Part shown: piece by piece, positions 1 through 6,577 of the stretch | Layout of the letters: every line of letters starts with the position of its first letter | Position numbering within the stretch: the stretch's first letter is position 1 | Notes under the pieces: model-generated | What the model was told of the DNA's origin: nothing | Database searches by the model: none | What the model saw: the letters and a program-made list of their open reading frames with translations, nothing else | Program-made: the position numbers and the translations under genes | Source of the DNA: Clostridiales bacterium | GTDB taxonomy: Bacteria; Bacillota; Clostridia; Christensenellales; Aristaeellaceae | Direction of reading: 5' to 3' | DNA: 9,991 bases | Assembly (NCBI GenBank): GCA_012514225.1 | Contig: JAAZAQ010000225.1 | Coordinates: 1-9,991 of the forward strand

Positions 1-811
1 CCTTGAACGGGCGCAGGTTCTCAAGCCCGATGCAGAAAAGCTGCAGGTTGGCCGCGTCCACGCCGATTTCCACCAGGTGCGGGAGAATCGCCAGGGTATG
101 GCCGTCGGAGTGCATGAAAATCTTCTTTCCGTGGCGGCGCGCGATGGCGCAGTAGTCGGCGTACAGGGGCTTGAACATCCTGACCCAGGTTTCGGGGTTG
201 ATCAGCAGGCTGTTCTGGCTACCCCAGTCGTCCATCATGAACAGCGCGTCCACGTCCGTTTTGGCCCAGCGCTCCATCAGCCGGCAGTTGAAGTCGTGCA
301 GCCTGCGCATGAAGCGAAGCAGGCCTTCGTTCCCCAGCGCGATGTCGGCATAGAGGTTCTCGGTGCCCCGCAGGAACTGCAGGCGCTCGAACACCCGGGC
401 GAAGTCGGTCTGCACGACAAACCGGTCGGTGCCGCGGCAAAAGGCGTTGACCCTGTCGATATCGAAGGTGAGCAGCTCCTCGGGGAAACGGTAGCCCTCC
501 GCGTCCTCCCACTCCTCCTTCAGGAAGAGCGGCGCCTTGACCTCGCCAATGATGCCCCGGTGGATGCTGGTGAAGCGGCAGCCCCACTCGTCGACGTACT
601 GCCCCTTTTCGTACATGTCCCCGGACGTCCGGGGCGGGTCCAGGTAGGAAACGGGCATGTCCCAGACGATGTCATCCGGGAAGGCCCGCTGGATGTCCTG
701 AAGCGCCGCGCCTTCGTACATCCGCGCCCAGGGCAGCACCCACAGGTGACGGGGCACGCGCCCCCCGTTCCCGAACTCCAGCGTGCGATTGACGAGATCC
801 CTCGATTTCAC
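1..811 (-). CDS. URO-D family protein, partial (C-terminus beyond the left edge)
   Basis: This is the N-terminal 270 residues of a uroporphyrinogen-decarboxylase-fold protein read on the minus strand without a stop; the rest lies outside the window. The start is GTG at 811-809, supported by GGAGG at 822-818 with six bases between. Family features seen are a segment MMDDWGSQNSLLINP followed by WVRMFKPLY (residues about 192-217), then IFMHSDGHTLAILPHLVEIGVDA (about 231-253), which matches the His-x-x-Gly strand of URO-D/MtaA-like TIM barrels. Here the motif is H234-S-D-G237, so the His-x-Cys zinc pair known from MtaA/CmuA-type methyltransferases is absent. It differs clearly from the second URO-D protein at 7617-8843. 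It is divergent from a sugar ABC operon, probably with a shared control region. A classical haem role (HemE) is unlikely because no other haem gene is seen. The fold is fairly sure; the reaction is unknown. Confidence 0.88.
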   Translation of the reverse strand, partial: MKSRDLVNRTLEFGNGGRVPRHLWVLPWARMYEGAALQDIQRAFPDDIVWDMPVSYLDPPRTSGDMYEKGQYVDEWGCRFTSIHRGIIGEVKAPLFLKEEWEDAEGYRFPEELLTFDIDRVNAFCRGTDRFVVQTDFARVFERLQFLRGTENLYADIALGNEGLLRFMRRLHDFNCRLMERWAKTDVDALFMMDDWGSQNSLLINPETWVRMFKPLYADYCAIARRHGKKIFMHSDGHTLAILPHLVEIGVDAANLQLFCIGLENLRPFK

Positions 812-858
812 GTTGCACCTCCACCCATTACTGACGTCCACGGCCGGCCGCCGCGGGG

Positions 859-927
859 CGTCCCTTCGCGAAAACCGTCCCGGCGAAGCGGCAGACCAAA
901 AGGAAAACAATGCCCCCGTCCCTTCGC
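859..927. repeat. 11-bp direct repeat upstream of the minus-strand URO-D gene
   Basis: CGTCCCTTCGC occurs exactly at 859-869 and again at 917-927, 58 bp apart, between the minus-strand gene and the divergent promoter region. The first copy also forms an inverted pair with GCGAAG at 883-888. Paired regulator sites are a possibility, but GC-rich intergenic DNA makes chance repeats common. The rest of 812-943 shows no gene. Confidence 0.35.
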
Positions 928-943
928 CCCGGTTGATGATCGC

Positions 944-973
944 TTGACAAATCCGTCCGTTGCGCATATTTTA
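944..973 (+). promoter_or_regulatory. Predicted sigma-70/sigma-A promoter for the sugar ABC operon
   Basis: There is a consensus -35 box TTGACA at 944-949 and a -10 box TATTTT at 968-973 (four of six consensus bases) with an 18-bp spacer. Transcription would start near 980 and leave a leader of about 150 nt before the substrate-binding protein gene. A second, perfect -10 hexamer TATAAT lies at 1028-1033 but has no recognisable -35 box at 16-18 bp, so it would need an activator or be fortuitous. Confidence 0.6.
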
Positions 974-997
974 CTCTTGAATCGACCCAAGCGCAAT
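969..997 (-). promoter_or_regulatory. Possible divergent promoter for the minus-strand URO-D gene
   Basis: On the minus strand a -10 box TAAAAT (974 to 969, five of six consensus) sits 17 bp from a weak -35 box TTGCGC (997 to 992, three of six). The -10 overlaps the plus-strand -10 at 968-973. TTGCGC at 961-966 and GCGCAA at 992-997 form an inverted repeat around this zone that could be an operator. The weak -35 box keeps confidence low. Confidence 0.35.
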
Positions 998-1002
998 CCA
1001 GG

Positions 1003-1117
1003 CGCGTTTGCCGCGCGGGCGCGAGGATATAATCATTCCAGGAGAGAGCCATCCGGCTGTCGCCGGCCCGTCGTTCTTGACCGGGTTCACGCCCGGCTGG
1101 AAATAAAGAATCGGAGG
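1003..1117 (+). promoter_or_regulatory. Structured leader of the sugar ABC operon and its ribosome binding site
   Basis: Three short hairpins can be read here: GCGCG/CGCGC at 1003-1007 and 1013-1017, CCGGC/GCCGG at 1053-1057 and 1062-1066, and CCGGG/CCCGG at 1081-1085 and 1092-1096. GCCGG at 1062-1066 could instead pair with CCGGC at 1093-1097, giving alternative folds. GGAGG at 1113-1117 is the ribosome binding site, ten bases before the ATG at 1128. No known riboswitch class is recognised, and the GC-rich sequence could form such stems by chance. Confidence 0.35.
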
Positions 1118-1127
1118 ATACCAATTC

Positions 1128-2114
1128 ATGAGGAAACTACTGTCCCTGGTGCTCGTTCTCGTTCTGACCCTGGGCGCCGTGGCCGCCTTCGCCGAGAGCA
1201 AGGGCAAGGTCGCCGGCGTGGTCTTCCAGGAAGACCAGTTCATGATGCTGCTGCAGATGGGCTACAAGGACGCGGCCGAGGAGGCCGGGTACGAGTTCTT
1301 CCCCGCCAACACCAACAACGACGCGGCGAAGGAATTCGAGTTCATCAACACCTACGTCGACCAGGGCTTCAAGGGCATCGCCATCTCCCCCATTTCCGAG
1401 GAAGCCTCCATCGCCCCGCTGACCGCGGCTGCCGCGCAGGGCCTGAAGATCGCCCTGTCCAACTCCAGCCTGGGCGGGCTGGACTGGATGATCGCCTGCT
1501 ACACCTCCGACAACTACAACCTCGGCAACTCCACCGGCAAGATCGCCGCGGAGTACATCAAGAAGAACTTCCCGGCCGACCAGACGGTCAACATCGGCAT
1601 CCTGCAGTTCAAAACGCTGCTGCCCGAGCAGTCCTCCGCCCGTTCCTCGGGCTTCATGGACGCCGTGAAGGAACTGCCCAACGTCGTCATCGTGGACGAC
1701 CAGGACGCCTGGCTGCAGGACAAGGCCATCACCGCCGCCTCCGACATGCTGACCGCGCATCCTGAAATCAACATCCTCTGGTCCGCCAACGAGGGCGGCA
1801 CCATCGGCTCCACCATGGCCATCAAGAACGCCGGCCTGGCGGGCAAGGTCGTCTCCTTCGGCACCGACGCGGGCGAGCAGATGGCCGACCTCATCCTCTC
1901 CGAGGACAACATCCTGCAGGCCGTCACCGGCCAGGATCCCTACAACATCGGCGTGCTGACCATGAAGGCGCTCATCCAGGAGATCGAGACCGGCAACTTC
2001 GAGCAGCGCGGCGAGCTCATCATCGTGCCCGGCGTCGTGCTGACCCGCGAGGACCCCGTCGCGACGCAGACCTTCAAGGACAACTTCATCAAGATGACCA
2101 CCGGCGGCAACTAA
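1128..2114 (+). CDS. Sugar ABC transporter substrate-binding protein (Peripla_BP_4 type)
   Basis: This 328-residue protein binds the substrate outside the membrane and delivers it to the permease encoded downstream. Residues 1-22 form a Sec signal peptide (basic MRK, a Leu/Val-rich core, then AAFA before ES). The mature part has the two-lobed ribose/galactose-binding fold: a first strand KVAGVVFQEDQF (27-38), FKGIAISPI (81-89, the family's 'G.iisP' step), NIGILQ then RSSGF (155-175), ILWSANEGG (216-224) and VVSFGTDAGE (241-250). There is no lipobox cysteine near the signal cleavage site, so it should be released or periplasmic rather than lipid-anchored. The ATG at 1128 has GGAGG ten bases upstream. 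It is the first gene of the operon and is separated from the ATPase by a strong hairpin, a common arrangement for making the binding protein in excess. The family is sure; the exact sugar is not. Confidence 0.95.
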   Translation: MRKLLSLVLVLVLTLGAVAAFAESKGKVAGVVFQEDQFMMLLQMGYKDAAEEAGYEFFPANTNNDAAKEFEFINTYVDQGFKGIAISPISEEASIAPLTAAAAQGLKIALSNSSLGGLDWMIACYTSDNYNLGNSTGKIAAEYIKKNFPADQTVNIGILQFKTLLPEQSSARSSGFMDAVKELPNVVIVDDQDAWLQDKAITAASDMLTAHPEINILWSANEGGTIGSTMAIKNAGLAGKVVSFGTDAGEQMADLILSEDNILQAVTGQDPYNIGVLTMKALIQEIETGNFEQRGELIIVPGVVLTREDPVATQTFKDNFIKMTTGGN

Positions 2115-2135
2115 ACCCATCGGCAACCCCATACA

Positions 2136-2172
2136 CCGGCGGGGCCAGCATCCCCTGGCTCCGCCGGATTTT
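2136..2172 (+). terminator. Intercistronic terminator-like hairpin after the SBP gene
   Basis: A 13-bp stem with a single G.U wobble (arms 2136-2148 and 2155-2167, loop CATCCC) starts 21 bases after the SBP stop codon and is followed by ATTTT. The U tract is short, so it probably acts as a leaky terminator or 3'-end stabiliser that lowers expression of the ATPase and permease relative to the binding protein. This role is inferred from position and structure. Confidence 0.65.
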
Positions 2173-2187
2173 GAAAAGACAGGAAGA

Positions 2188-2217
2188 CGCCCGGGCTTTC
2201 CCCGGGCGACAGGGGGG
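2188..2217 (+). promoter_or_regulatory. Hairpin next to the ribosome binding site of the ABC ATPase
   Basis: A perfect 8-bp GC stem (2188-2195 with 2201-2208, loop CTTTC) ends two bases before AGGGGGG at 2211-2217. That G-run is the only plausible Shine-Dalgarno for the TTG start at 2226, eight bases downstream. The stem could protect processed mRNA or tune translation of the ATPase. It has no U tract and is therefore not a terminator. Confidence 0.45.
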
Positions 2218-2225
2218 CGCGACGC

Positions 2226-3716
2226 TTGAGCAAGCTGATCATCCGCAACGTATCCAAGCAATTCCCCGGCACGCTGGCGCTCAACGACGTCAGCGCCGCG
2301 TTTGAAAGCGGCCAGGTCAACGCGCTGGTCGGCAAGAACGGCTCGGGCAAGTCCACGCTGGTCAAGATCATCTCCGGGGCGCAGCCCGCCACCTCCGGGC
2401 AGGTGTTCCTGGACGACCAGGAGATGGTCTTCCACAGCCCGGAGGACGCCATCGAAAAAGGCATCGCGACGGTGTACCAGGAACTGAGCCTGGTGCCCGG
2501 GCTGACGGTGGCGGAGAACATCCTGCTGGGCCGCTTCCCGATGAAGGGGCCCTTCATCGACTGGGAGCAGACCTTCGCCCAGGCCGAAGCGCACCTGAAG
2601 AGCATGGGCGTGGACATCAACCCGCGCACCCCCGTGCATGAACTGGCCATGTGGCAGTGCCAGATTGTCGAAATCGTCAAGGCGATGAGCACCAACCCCA
2701 AGGTCATCCTGCTGGACGAGCCGACCTCCTCCCTCTCCCGCAGCGAGACGGAAATCCTGTTCAACCTCATCCGGGAACTCCGGAAGAAGGACGTCGTCAT
2801 CCTCTACATCTCCCACCGACTGCAGGAGCTGTGGGAAATCGCGGACAGCTGCACGGTGCTGCGCGACGGGCTGCTGGTGGGCCGGGAGATGATGGCCGAC
2901 ATGAGCCAGCAGACGCTCATCCGGCTGATGTTCGGCGACGTGGAAATCCGCCAGCGCCCGGCGGATTTGAGCTTTGACGAGCGGGACGTCATCCTGCGGG
3001 TGAACAACCTGGAAAACGGCCCCCGCGTGCGCGGGGTGTCCTTCGAGGTCAGGAAGGGCGAAATCCTGGGCATCGCCGGGATGCTGGGCTCTGGCCGGAC
3101 GGAGCTGCTGCGCGCGCTGTACGGGGCGGACAAGCCCACCGGCGGCACGGTGGAGTTCGTCGGCCGGACCATCCGCCGCGCCGCGCCGGTCAAGACCAAG
3201 GCGCTGGGCATCGGCTTCACGCCGGAGGACCGCAAGGTGGACGGCCTGGTGCAGATTCTGCCGGTGAAGGACAACCTCATCCTCGCCAGCCTCAAGCGCC
3301 AGTCCGTCGGCCCCTTCATCAGCAGGGAAAAGGAAAAGGCCGCCGTGGACGCCCAGGTCAGGAACCTGGACATCAAGGTATCCGCCGTGGGCAGCGCGGT
3401 CTCGGAGCTCTCCGGCGGCAACCAGCAAAAGGTGGTCGTGGGCAACTGGCTCAACAACCAGCCGACGCTGATGCTGTTCGACGAGCCCTCCCGGGGCATC
3501 GACGTGCAGTCCAAGCAGCATATCTTCAAGATTATCTGGGACATGGCGCGGCAGGGCATTTCCAGCATCGTGGTGTCCTCGGAGCTGGAGGAGCTGCTGG
3601 AGGTCTGCCACCGGGTGCTCATCATGCGCTATGGGCTGATCGAAGGCGAAATCGTGCCGGAAAACACCTCGATCGAGGAACTATACTCCCTGTGCATTGG
3701 AGGCGACGACCTATGA
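2226..3716 (+). CDS. Sugar ABC transporter ATP-binding protein, two ABC domains (RbsA/MglA-like)
   Basis: This 496-residue cytoplasmic ATPase powers the importer and has the usual length for the double-domain CUT2 family. Domain 1 has Walker A GKNGSGKS (36-43), Q-loop VYQELSLVPGLTV (83-95), Walker B ILLDEP (161-166) and H-loop YISHR (194-198). Domain 2 has the family's typical altered Walker A GMLGSGRTE (285-293), a good signature LSGGNQQK (395-402), Walker B LMLFDEPSRGID (415-426) and SSEL in place of the H-loop, as in relatives. Odd point: the domain 1 signature reads LAMWQCQ (140-146) rather than an LSxGQ- or LSVAQ-like form. The start is TTG at 2226, giving MSKLIIRNVSKQF, with a G-rich ribosome site eight bases upstream. 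The stop overlaps the permease start (ATGA). Family assignment is sure; sugar specificity cannot be read. Confidence 0.95.
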   Translation: MSKLIIRNVSKQFPGTLALNDVSAAFESGQVNALVGKNGSGKSTLVKIISGAQPATSGQVFLDDQEMVFHSPEDAIEKGIATVYQELSLVPGLTVAENILLGRFPMKGPFIDWEQTFAQAEAHLKSMGVDINPRTPVHELAMWQCQIVEIVKAMSTNPKVILLDEPTSSLSRSETEILFNLIRELRKKDVVILYISHRLQELWEIADSCTVLRDGLLVGREMMADMSQQTLIRLMFGDVEIRQRPADLSFDERDVILRVNNLENGPRVRGVSFEVRKGEILGIAGMLGSGRTELLRALYGADKPTGGTVEFVGRTIRRAAPVKTKALGIGFTPEDRKVDGLVQILPVKDNLILASLKRQSVGPFISREKEKAAVDAQVRNLDIKVSAVGSAVSELSGGNQQKVVVGNWLNNQPTLMLFDEPSRGIDVQSKQHIFKIIWDMARQGISSIVVSSELEELLEVCHRVLIMRYGLIEGEIVPENTSIEELYSLCIGGDDL

Positions 3717-4705
3717 AATCAGCGCAAATGAAAAACATCCTGCGGAAAAACACCATCACCTTCATCCTTCTGATCATGGTGGTGCTGCTCGCCGTCTTCG
3801 CGCGGGGCTTCCTGAGCGTGAACAACCTGCTGAGCATCCTGCGCTCCATGGCCATCATCGGCGTGGCCGCCTTCGGGATGACGATGGTCATCATCGGCGG
3901 GGAAATCGACCTGTCCATCGGCTCGACCATCGGCCTGTCCGCGGTGCTGACAGCCTGGGTGGCCAAGCAGCTGCAGGGCGCGCTGGGCGCGGACTGGGCG
4001 GTCATCATCGGCATGGCCGTCGCCATCCTGGCCGCCGCGCTGGTGGGGCTGTTCAACGGCTTCATCCGGGTGCGCTTCAACATCCCCTCCTTCATCATCA
4101 CCCTGGCGATGCTCAACGTGCTCTACGGCCTGGCCGCCATCCTGTCCTCCGGCTTTCCCATCACCATCTCCGCCCAGTGGTTCAACGTCATCGGCGCGGG
4201 GCGGATCATCAAGACCGGCGGCTTCTCCGGGCTGCCCGTCGCCTCCATCTGGCTGGTCCTGATCTTCCTGATTGTGTTCGTGGTGATGAACCGCACGCGC
4301 TTCGGGCGCGAGGTGTACGCGGTGGGCGGCAACCAGGAGGCTTCCCGCCTCTCCGGTGTCAACATCGCCAAGGTCAAGATCATCACCATGGTCGTCTCCC
4401 AGGTCACCGCGGCCATCTCGGGCATCATCCTGGCTTCCCAGGTGCTCTCGGGCTCCCCGCAGTTCGGCCGGGGCTATGAGACGGACGTCATCTCCGCCGT
4501 CATCATCGGCGGCGCGTCGCTGTCCGGCGGCCTGGGCCGCACCACGGGGACGCTGTTCGGCATCCTCTTCCTGGGCGTCATCCTCAACGGCATGACCCTG
4601 CTGGGCGTGGACGACTACGTCAAGTACGTCGTGCGCGGCTCGCTCATCCTGCTGGCCGTCATCCTCAACACCATCCAGACCCAAAAGGCCCGCCACACCC
4701 TGTAA
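3713..4705 (+). CDS. Sugar ABC transporter permease (BPD_transp_2, RbsC-like)
   Basis: This 330-residue, highly hydrophobic inner-membrane protein forms the transport channel, probably as a homodimer because only one permease gene is present. Family landmarks are a first membrane segment at about 14-31, IGGEIDLSIGS (61-71, the conserved 'GGIDLSVGS' box), GFIRVRFNIPSFIITLAML (116-134), the ATPase-contact loop VGGNQEASRLSGVNIAKVK (204-222), and SAVIIGGASLSGGLG (261-275) before the last helices. I chose ATG at 3713 because GGAGG at 3699-3703 lies nine bases upstream and the start overlaps the ATPase stop by four bases (ATGA), which favours translational coupling. A GTG at 3692 would add seven unlikely residues. 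The next gene follows after 62 bp, which contain only a small palindrome (GGTAT/ATACC at 4734-4745) and the next ribosome site. Confidence 0.95.
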   Translation: MKSAQMKNILRKNTITFILLIMVVLLAVFARGFLSVNNLLSILRSMAIIGVAAFGMTMVIIGGEIDLSIGSTIGLSAVLTAWVAKQLQGALGADWAVIIGMAVAILAAALVGLFNGFIRVRFNIPSFIITLAMLNVLYGLAAILSSGFPITISAQWFNVIGAGRIIKTGGFSGLPVASIWLVLIFLIVFVVMNRTRFGREVYAVGGNQEASRLSGVNIAKVKIITMVVSQVTAAISGIILASQVLSGSPQFGRGYETDVISAVIIGGASLSGGLGRTTGTLFGILFLGVILNGMTLLGVDDYVKYVVRGSLILLAVILNTIQTQKARHTL

Positions 4706-4767
4706 GCCCGCGCGTCAGAAAGCGGCCCGGGCGGGTATACATACCGGACTGGGAAGGAGGGTTTTTT

Positions 4768-6576
4768 ATGCCGTTGTACGAATATTACGGAAACGCCGAG
4801 AACAAGGTGACGCTGCCCCCCGAACTGACGTCCAAAGCCGTCGTCGGGACGGACCGGGTCGTCCGCGAAATCGCCCGCGTCGCGCGGGAAAAGGGAACCG
4901 TCGCCATCGACGGCTGGTACGGGGTGAACTTCGGCGCCCTACAGGCCGCGCTGCAAAAGGAATTGGGGAATGGCGCCGTGTTCCTCCACAGCGCCGAGAT
5001 GTACCGGGACGCGGAGGACATCGCGAAGTACCAGGCCAAGTACGTAACGGAAGACCCCTCCTTCGGCTGGGTCAACACCGAGGGGACGCTGCAGGACCTG
5101 ATGGAGCCCGCCCGCGTCGCCCAGGCGCTGGAGCGCCTGCGCCAGGCCGCCAAAGAGGGCAAGACCGCGGTGATTTACGGCCCCGGCGCCGCCGTCGCGG
5201 AGCTGGACGGGGCGCTCGGCGCGGTCTTCTACGCGGATTTCACCATGCAGCCGATGCTCTGGCAGATGTGGGGCGGCCAGCTGGTGCCCTTCGGCCGCCG
5301 CGAGCCGGCGGGGGACTACGCCTGGAAGAAGTACTACTACAACGACTTCTACCTGCTGTACCGGCAGAAGAAGGCCGTCTTCCAAAAGATGGACTTCTAT
5401 ATCGACGCGGTCCGGGAAGAGGAGCTGAAGATGCTCCCCGTCGACACCTACCAGGCGATGGTGGACGAGGCGGTGCGGCAGCCCGTCAAGCAGGTGAAAA
5501 TCCTGCAGCCCGGACCCTGGGGCGCTTACCGCTACCGCGACCTGTGGCAGGTGGAGGGGCTGGAATGCAACGCCTGGAACGAGCTGGCGGGCATCGAATT
5601 GTCCGTGCTCATCGACCTGGGGCTGGAGAAGCCCGTCAACATCCCCTCGCAGAACCTGATGCAGCGGCCCGTCCAGATGGTGGGCGAGTACGTGCACAGG
5701 ACCTACCCGGACCTGCTGCCGCTGCAGGTGTGGCTGGACGACGGCTATTTCCCGGAGCCGGTGAGCTGGGAGCGCTCCAGCATGCCCATCCACAACCACC
5801 CCTCCACCCAGTACGTCAACCGCCACTTCAACGAGCCGCTGGGGCGGTACGAGACCTATTACATCGTCGAGTCCTACAAGGGCTCCTCCACCTGGATGGG
5901 CTACAAGGAAACCGCCGACCTGGAGGAATGGGAGCGGCTGTGCAGGGAATCGGAGAACAAGAAGGTCATCCCCAACTGGGAGGACTTTATCAAGCGGTGG
6001 GATACCAACGTGGGCGACCTGTTCCACATTCCGCCGGGCACCACCCACGGGCATGGCGGCAATCAGATGATTCTGGAGATGGACACCGGCCCCAGCGTCG
6101 CGGGCACGGAGTACTCCTTTTTCACCTACGACTTCGCGCGCAACACCTGGGACGACCAGAAAAAGACCATGACGGCCAAGCCCATGCGCATGCACCTGGA
6201 CCACTCCTTCGCCAACCAGAAATGGATCCGGGAGACGCGGGCCAAGGAGTTCCACCGGGCGCGGCCCATCGCCGTCGCCGGGGACGGGAAATTCCGCAAG
6301 GACCAGTACACCACCATCCCGGAGCAACCCTTCCACATCGAGCGCATCTTCCTGGAGGAGCGCGCGGAAAACGACACGGAAGGCCGCTTCATGCACATCG
6401 TGACCCTCACGGAAGGCCGGCGCGTAACCATCCGCTCGCTGGACGACCCCCGCCGCTCCACCACCATCGAACGGCTGCAGGCCTGCATCATCCCCGCGGG
6501 GATGGGGCGGCACGAGTATGTCAACGAGGACGGCAGCCACGCGATGGTGGTCATCATCCGGCTGAAGAAAGGCTGA
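4768..6576 (+). CDS. Phosphomannose-isomerase-like cupin protein with an extra N-terminal domain
   Basis: This 602-residue protein resembles the long 'class I mannose-6-phosphate isomerase' forms known from Bacteroidetes, about twice the cupin core length. Residues about 1-175 look like a degenerate nucleotide-kinase-like domain: TVAIDGWYGVNF (44-55) stands where a P-loop would be but lacks the GK[ST], followed by TEDPSFGW (94-101) and AVIYGPGAA (134-142). The isomerase-like part has ILQPGPWGAY (245-254), SMPIHNHPS (338-346), YETYYIVE (361-368), GDLFHIPPGTTHGHGG (416-431), MILEMD (434-439) and YDFAR (454-458). By analogy with type I PMI, H342 or H344, E362 and H427 or H429 are candidate zinc ligands. 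A C-terminal barrel ends with ACIIPAGMGRHEYV (572-585). The start has a perfect AAGGAGG seven bases upstream. It probably isomerises the imported sugar or its phosphate; the substrate is not known. The next gene starts one base after its stop. Confidence 0.8.
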   Translation: MPLYEYYGNAENKVTLPPELTSKAVVGTDRVVREIARVAREKGTVAIDGWYGVNFGALQAALQKELGNGAVFLHSAEMYRDAEDIAKYQAKYVTEDPSFGWVNTEGTLQDLMEPARVAQALERLRQAAKEGKTAVIYGPGAAVAELDGALGAVFYADFTMQPMLWQMWGGQLVPFGRREPAGDYAWKKYYYNDFYLLYRQKKAVFQKMDFYIDAVREEELKMLPVDTYQAMVDEAVRQPVKQVKILQPGPWGAYRYRDLWQVEGLECNAWNELAGIELSVLIDLGLEKPVNIPSQNLMQRPVQMVGEYVHRTYPDLLPLQVWLDDGYFPEPVSWERSSMPIHNHPSTQYVNRHFNEPLGRYETYYIVESYKGSSTWMGYKETADLEEWERLCRESENKKVIPNWEDFIKRWDTNVGDLFHIPPGTTHGHGGNQMILEMDTGPSVAGTEYSFFTYDFARNTWDDQKKTMTAKPMRMHLDHSFANQKWIRETRAKEFHRARPIAVAGDGKFRKDQYTTIPEQPFHIERIFLEERAENDTEGRFMHIVTLTEGRRVTIRSLDDPRRSTTIERLQACIIPAGMGRHEYVNEDGSHAMVVIIRLKKG

Positions 6577-6577
6577 G

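Noticed and set aside
219..587. A 122-codon minus-strand frame inside the left URO-D gene
   Set aside because: The in-phase URO-D reading with GTG start and ribosome site covers the same DNA in another frame and has clear family motifs.
77..1765. A 562-codon plus-strand open frame across the left gene, the promoter region and the SBP gene
   Set aside because: It runs antisense to the URO-D gene and out of frame through the SBP gene, has low-complexity Arg/Pro/Gly-rich translation and no convincing ribosome site.
1137..3611. An 824-codon open frame on the minus strand, antisense to the SBP and ATPase genes
   Set aside because: It lies antisense to two clearly recognisable genes, its translation is His/Asp/Gly/Val-rich without family motifs, and it is the expected effect of GC-rich third codon positions. 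The same applies to 4939-6540 and 7161-8591 on the minus strand.
3692..3715. Earlier GTG start for the permease
   Set aside because: It would add MHWRRRP before a typical N-terminus, and the ribosome site GGAGG at 3699-3703 lies downstream of that codon, so ATG 3713 is preferred.
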